Below are positions 13,423-16,336 of a stretch of DNA of 16,336 nucleotides, piece by piece. Numbering within the stretch: the first letter of the stretch is position 1; each line of letters begins with the position of its first letter. The position numbers and the translations under genes were made by a program. The notes beneath the pieces were generated by a model. It was given only the letters and a program-made list of their open reading frames with translations. It did no database searches and was not told the DNA's origin. Source of the stretch: Thermoplasmata archaeon (GTDB lineage: Archaea; Thermoplasmatota; Thermoplasmata; Thermoplasmatales; Thermoplasmataceae); contig JAKBGP010000023.1 in NCBI GenBank assembly GCA_021833045.1, positions 1 to 16,336 of the forward strand. The letters are read 5' to 3'.

Positions 13423-14391
13423 ATGACTACTGAATCAAGGAAGATACAGATAACAGGAGGTTCAACATATATAGTATCACTGCCACCTACATGGGTTAAG
13501 GCAAACCAGATAAAGAAGGGAAGTACAGTTACGATTGAATCACTGGGCGATTCTCTTACATTATATCCAAATGAAAGAAAGAAAAGAGAAGTTGTAAAAG
13601 AACTTGAAATTACAGGTAATCTTTCAAACGATCTTTTACCTAGAACTCTAGTTTCGCTATATATTTCAGGTTTTGACACTCTTATAATTAAAAGTGAGAG
13701 CTACATAAGTCAGGAGATAAAGGATATAGTGAAGAAATTCTCAAGACTGGTAATGGGCGTAGAAATCTTTGAAGAATCCGCTAAAGCCCTAACACTGCAA
13801 AATGTCCTGGATTCTGAATCATTTCCTCTCACCACTGCTCTAAGAAGAATGATAATGAACGTGAACCTCATGCTGGGGGACACTGCCAAGGCACTGGATA
13901 GTATGGAATCTGAACTGATGGAAAATATAATTGGCAGGGATGATGATGTAGACAGGTATCACTTCTATATGATGAAGGAGATTTCTATTGGAAAATATGA
14001 GGGAAAAGATACCATTTTCAATCTTATTTTTTCAAGAATACTGGAAAGGGTTGCAGATCATACAGTAAATATTTGTACAATACTCAAGGATTCGCCGAAT
14101 TTTGATCAGAAAAAGAAATCAGAATTGATGCAGTTCATAATGTACTGCTACGAGGTATTCCAAAAAGCTACTACGTCATTTCTTGGCGCTGATTTAAAAA
14201 CATTGAATGAAATAGTTAACGTAAAAACTAACATAATAACAAACAAGGCTCAGCTGATGAAAAAGAAATATGGAGACGTTTCATACTCAGGAATAGTAGA
14301 GGAAATTTCAAGAATTGGCCTCTATTCTACTGATATAGCTGAAATTACAATGGATAGATATGTAAACAAGAATCTAATCATTAAACTCTGA
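13423..14391 (+). CDS. AbrB-PhoU fusion regulator (phosphate-related)
   Basis: An N-terminal AbrB/SpoVT-like swapped-hairpin DNA-binding domain joined to PhoU-like helical repeats, a common archaeal arrangement thought to regulate phosphate uptake. 322 residues. Residues 5-49 are the AbrB part: RKIQITGGSTYIVSLPPTWV (6-25), KKGSTVTIES (31-40), and LTLYP (45-49). Residues 50-120 form a connecting alpha/beta segment. From about 130 to 320 come PhoU helices, with a metal-binding-type motif FSRILERVADHTVNI (203-217; E208, R209, D212, H213) and a weaker second copy EEISRIGLYSTDIAEI (293-308). No pst transporter gene adjoins it here, so the phosphate role is from family knowledge only. Separated from the 23S rRNA gene by about 240 bases. 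Confidence 0.88.
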   Translation: MTTESRKIQITGGSTYIVSLPPTWVKANQIKKGSTVTIESLGDSLTLYPNERKKREVVKELEITGNLSNDLLPRTLVSLYISGFDTLIIKSESYISQEIKDIVKKFSRLVMGVEIFEESAKALTLQNVLDSESFPLTTALRRMIMNVNLMLGDTAKALDSMESELMENIIGRDDDVDRYHFYMMKEISIGKYEGKDTIFNLIFSRILERVADHTVNICTILKDSPNFDQKKKSELMQFIMYCYEVFQKATTSFLGADLKTLNEIVNVKTNIITNKAQLMKKKYGDVSYSGIVEEISRIGLYSTDIAEITMDRYVNKNLIIKL

Positions 14392-14447
14392 ATATTCAGG
14401 AACAAACAACGTAAGAAAATTAAAGATCAGCAATACTCAGGGATAAT

Positions 14448-14508
14448 AATATAAATGCAAACGAGAAGAAATAGGTAAAATCATGGCTTTACCACAATAT
14501 TAATAAAG
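14448..14508 (+). promoter_or_regulatory. Candidate promoter region of the 23S rRNA gene
   Basis: Two TATA-like elements lie upstream of the rRNA: AATATAAAT (14448-14456) and AATATTAATAAAG (14496-14508). Either would give a leader of roughly 100-150 bases. The 14392-14629 stretch holds no tRNA and no 16S rRNA sequence that I can find; the rest is probably leader and processing-stem sequence whose partner strand lies beyond the window. Confidence 0.35.
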
Positions 14509-14629
14509 GTCCGTTTAATACGAGTGATACGCACTAAAAGATGCACTCTTTGAATAGATATCAGAGGGGAAGGGTATGAGATTATTAGTTAATCTATGAA
14601 GCCAGTTAATGTTCCAGTAAAATGGATTG

Positions 14630-16336
14630 TGCAATCTGTGAAAACTGTCTGGGGGATGGTTTGGTTTGAGAGCCGATGAAGGACGTGCCAAGCTGCGAAA
14701 TGTCTTGGGGAGGCGCAAGGAGCCCTTGATCCGAGAATGTCCGAATGGGACTTCCTGTCGTAAGACACTCCGAAAGGAGAGGGAACTCAGGGAATTGAAA
14801 CATCTTAGTACCTGAAGGAAAAGAAATCAATTGAGATACCGTTAGTAAAGGCGATCGAAAGCGGTATAAGGCAAACCGAATTTTCTTTTGAAGAAAAGGA
14901 AAAGTTGTGGTGTATGGACTCTTCCCAACATCTAGTATACGAATCAGAATGGCCTGGAAAGGTCAACCAAAGAAGGTGATAGTCCTGTAAGAGTAAGTAT
15001 AAAGGTTACGAGGAAGAAGTTCCGGAGTACCGTGCGTCGTTATTCGCGCGGGAAGATGGGTGGCATCAACATCCAACCTTAAATACTTCTCAAGTCCGAT
15101 AGCGTACAAGTACCGTGAGGGAAAACTGAAAAGCAACCCGGAAGGGTAGTGAAAAGTACCTGAAACCAGACAGTGATAAACTTATAGGGCGCTAAAGCGG
15201 TGATCTTCCTAACACGAAGTGAGCGGCGTTCTATTATCCGTGTTGAAGAACGGGCCAGGGAGTTTTGTTGAGTGGCGAGGTTAACTCTTATGAGAGGTAG
15301 CCGTAGCGAAAGCAATTACACGCACAGCAATGGAGGTGTAACGTAATAAATGCGTCAGTCACTTGAGGAAGACCCGAATCCGGTCGATCTACACCTGAGT
15401 AGGTTGAAGCTAAGTGAAAACTTGGTGGAGGACCCAACTGGTTCTGATGTGCAAATCGTTCAGATGACTTGGGTGTAGGGGTCAAAGGCCAATCTAGGCC
15501 GGTAATAGCGGGTTCCCCCCGATACTACCCGCAGGTAGACCTCAGCAGAGATGTTGGGCGAGGTAGAGCGACCGAATAGTTGGTTAGCTGATGAAAATCA
15601 GCGTCGACTTATCGAACTCCGAACTTGTCCAAATCGTAGAAGCTGGGTGCTAGGGTACAGGGATAAGCTCTGTACCCGTGAAGGGAACATCCTAGACGAG
15701 GGTTAAGGTCCCTAAAACTAACTAAGTGCAAATTAAAGAGGTTAATGGCCTAAGACAGTGTGGAGGTAGGCTTAGAAGCAGCCATCCTTCAAAGAGTGCG
15801 TAACAGCTCACTCACCGAGGCTATTTGCCTCGAAGATGGAAGGGGCTAAAGTTAGTTACCGAGACCTTCGAGCACCGAAAGGTGATCTGGTAGGGGGGCG
15901 TGCCATTTGGGCGGAAGCTTCTTCGAGAGGAGGAGTGGACCGAATGGCATCGCGGATCTTGGTAAAAGTAGCAGATAAGAATTGTGAGAATCAATTCCGC
16001 CGAAAGGGCTAAGGGTTCCTTGGCAATGTTCGTCAGCCGAGGGTTAGTCGATCCTAAGGTTATTCCTAACAGGAGATGACCGAATGGGAAGACGGTTAAT
16101 ATTCCGTCACCATGAATGTTTTGCCATTAATGAAGGTTCGAGATAAGGGGAGTACACTTGCCTGTGTATTTCTAATTATAAGTGGATGGAGAGTTGTAAT
16201 GACGTAAAGTCTGCAAAAAATTAGCAGTTCCCGTTTGGGAATTCCTTTAATTCTTGGATCCTGTGAAAACCATTAATGGGTCAAGTTCATGTTCGTACCA
16301 AGAACCGACACAGGTGCCCCTGGATGAGAAGTCCAA
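14630..16336 (+). rRNA. 23S ribosomal RNA, 5' part (runs off the window)
   Basis: Catalytic RNA of the large subunit. Universally conserved segments are readable in order: GATGAAGGACGTGCCA (14675-14690, domain I), AGTACCGTGAGGGAAAACTG near 15110, the L11/GTPase-centre region with GCAGCCATCCTTC and GCGTAACAGCTCACTC (about 15778-15813), and ACCGACACAGGTG (16304-16316, roughly E. coli position 1660). About 1.7 kb, somewhat over half the molecule, is present. The 5' end is estimated by alignment from memory with other archaeal 23S sequences and may be off by about 10 bases. Nothing interrupts the conserved segments, so no intron is evident in this part. No protein genes are called inside it. Confidence 0.96.

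Noticed and set aside
14515..15485. Several minus-strand frames of 65-78 codons
   Set aside because: They lie within or just before the 23S rRNA gene; no protein features, and the conserved rRNA segments explain the sequence.
1..16336. CRISPR arrays, insertion sequences, tRNA genes, defence systems
   Set aside because: I looked on both strands and saw no regularly spaced repeats, transposase motifs, tRNA-like cloverleaf signatures or defence genes; the window is core chromosome.

Overview
The window is archaeal chromosome, most likely from a member of the Thermoplasmatales (Thermoplasma / Ferroplasma / Picrophilus / Cuniculiplasma type). The evidence is eukaryote-like translation genes (eIF6, L31e, L39e, S19e, Nob1, Pth2), a PDCD5-family protein, CDP-archaeol synthase, TATA boxes about 21-27 bases before start codons instead of strong ribosome binding sites, low GC content by eye, and a 23S rRNA gene with no 16S rRNA or tRNA in front of it. 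Unlinked rRNA genes are a known trait of Thermoplasma and relatives. I cannot fix the genus by eye.

Layout. 1-544 is the N-terminal part of ftsZ on the minus strand, cut by the window edge. 721-2158 holds two plus-strand metabolic genes, a fumarylacetoacetate-hydrolase-family enzyme and pyrE. 4060-2163 (minus) is a translation operon in the order S19e, PDCD5-like protein, L39e, L31e, eIF6; the 51-residue L39e gene is easily missed. Type I glutamine synthetase follows on the minus strand (5560-4229). Divergent from it are nnr (NAD(P)HX repair) and a 484-residue protein that looks like an acyl-adenylate-forming (ANL) enzyme that has lost its ATP-binding motifs. A PadR-type repressor (minus) ends against that gene and is divergent from a citrate synthase-nob1 pair. 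The minus-strand operon 12358-10865 encodes an HTH-CBS regulator, CDP-archaeol synthase CarS and peptidyl-tRNA hydrolase Pth2, with overlapping genes. A membrane protein rich in N-glycosylation sequons and an AbrB-PhoU regulator follow on the plus strand, and the 5' part of 23S rRNA fills 14630 to the end.

This is mainly core housekeeping sequence, densely packed: three convergent gene pairs have 6 bases or fewer between them. I see no mobile element, CRISPR array, tRNA or defence system, and no gap over 300 bases. The observations most worth following are the degenerate ANL protein beside nnr, repeated palindromic elements over the promoters of the PadR and HTH-CBS regulator genes, the sequon-dense membrane protein, and a glutamine synthetase lacking the arginine associated with glutamine feedback inhibition.
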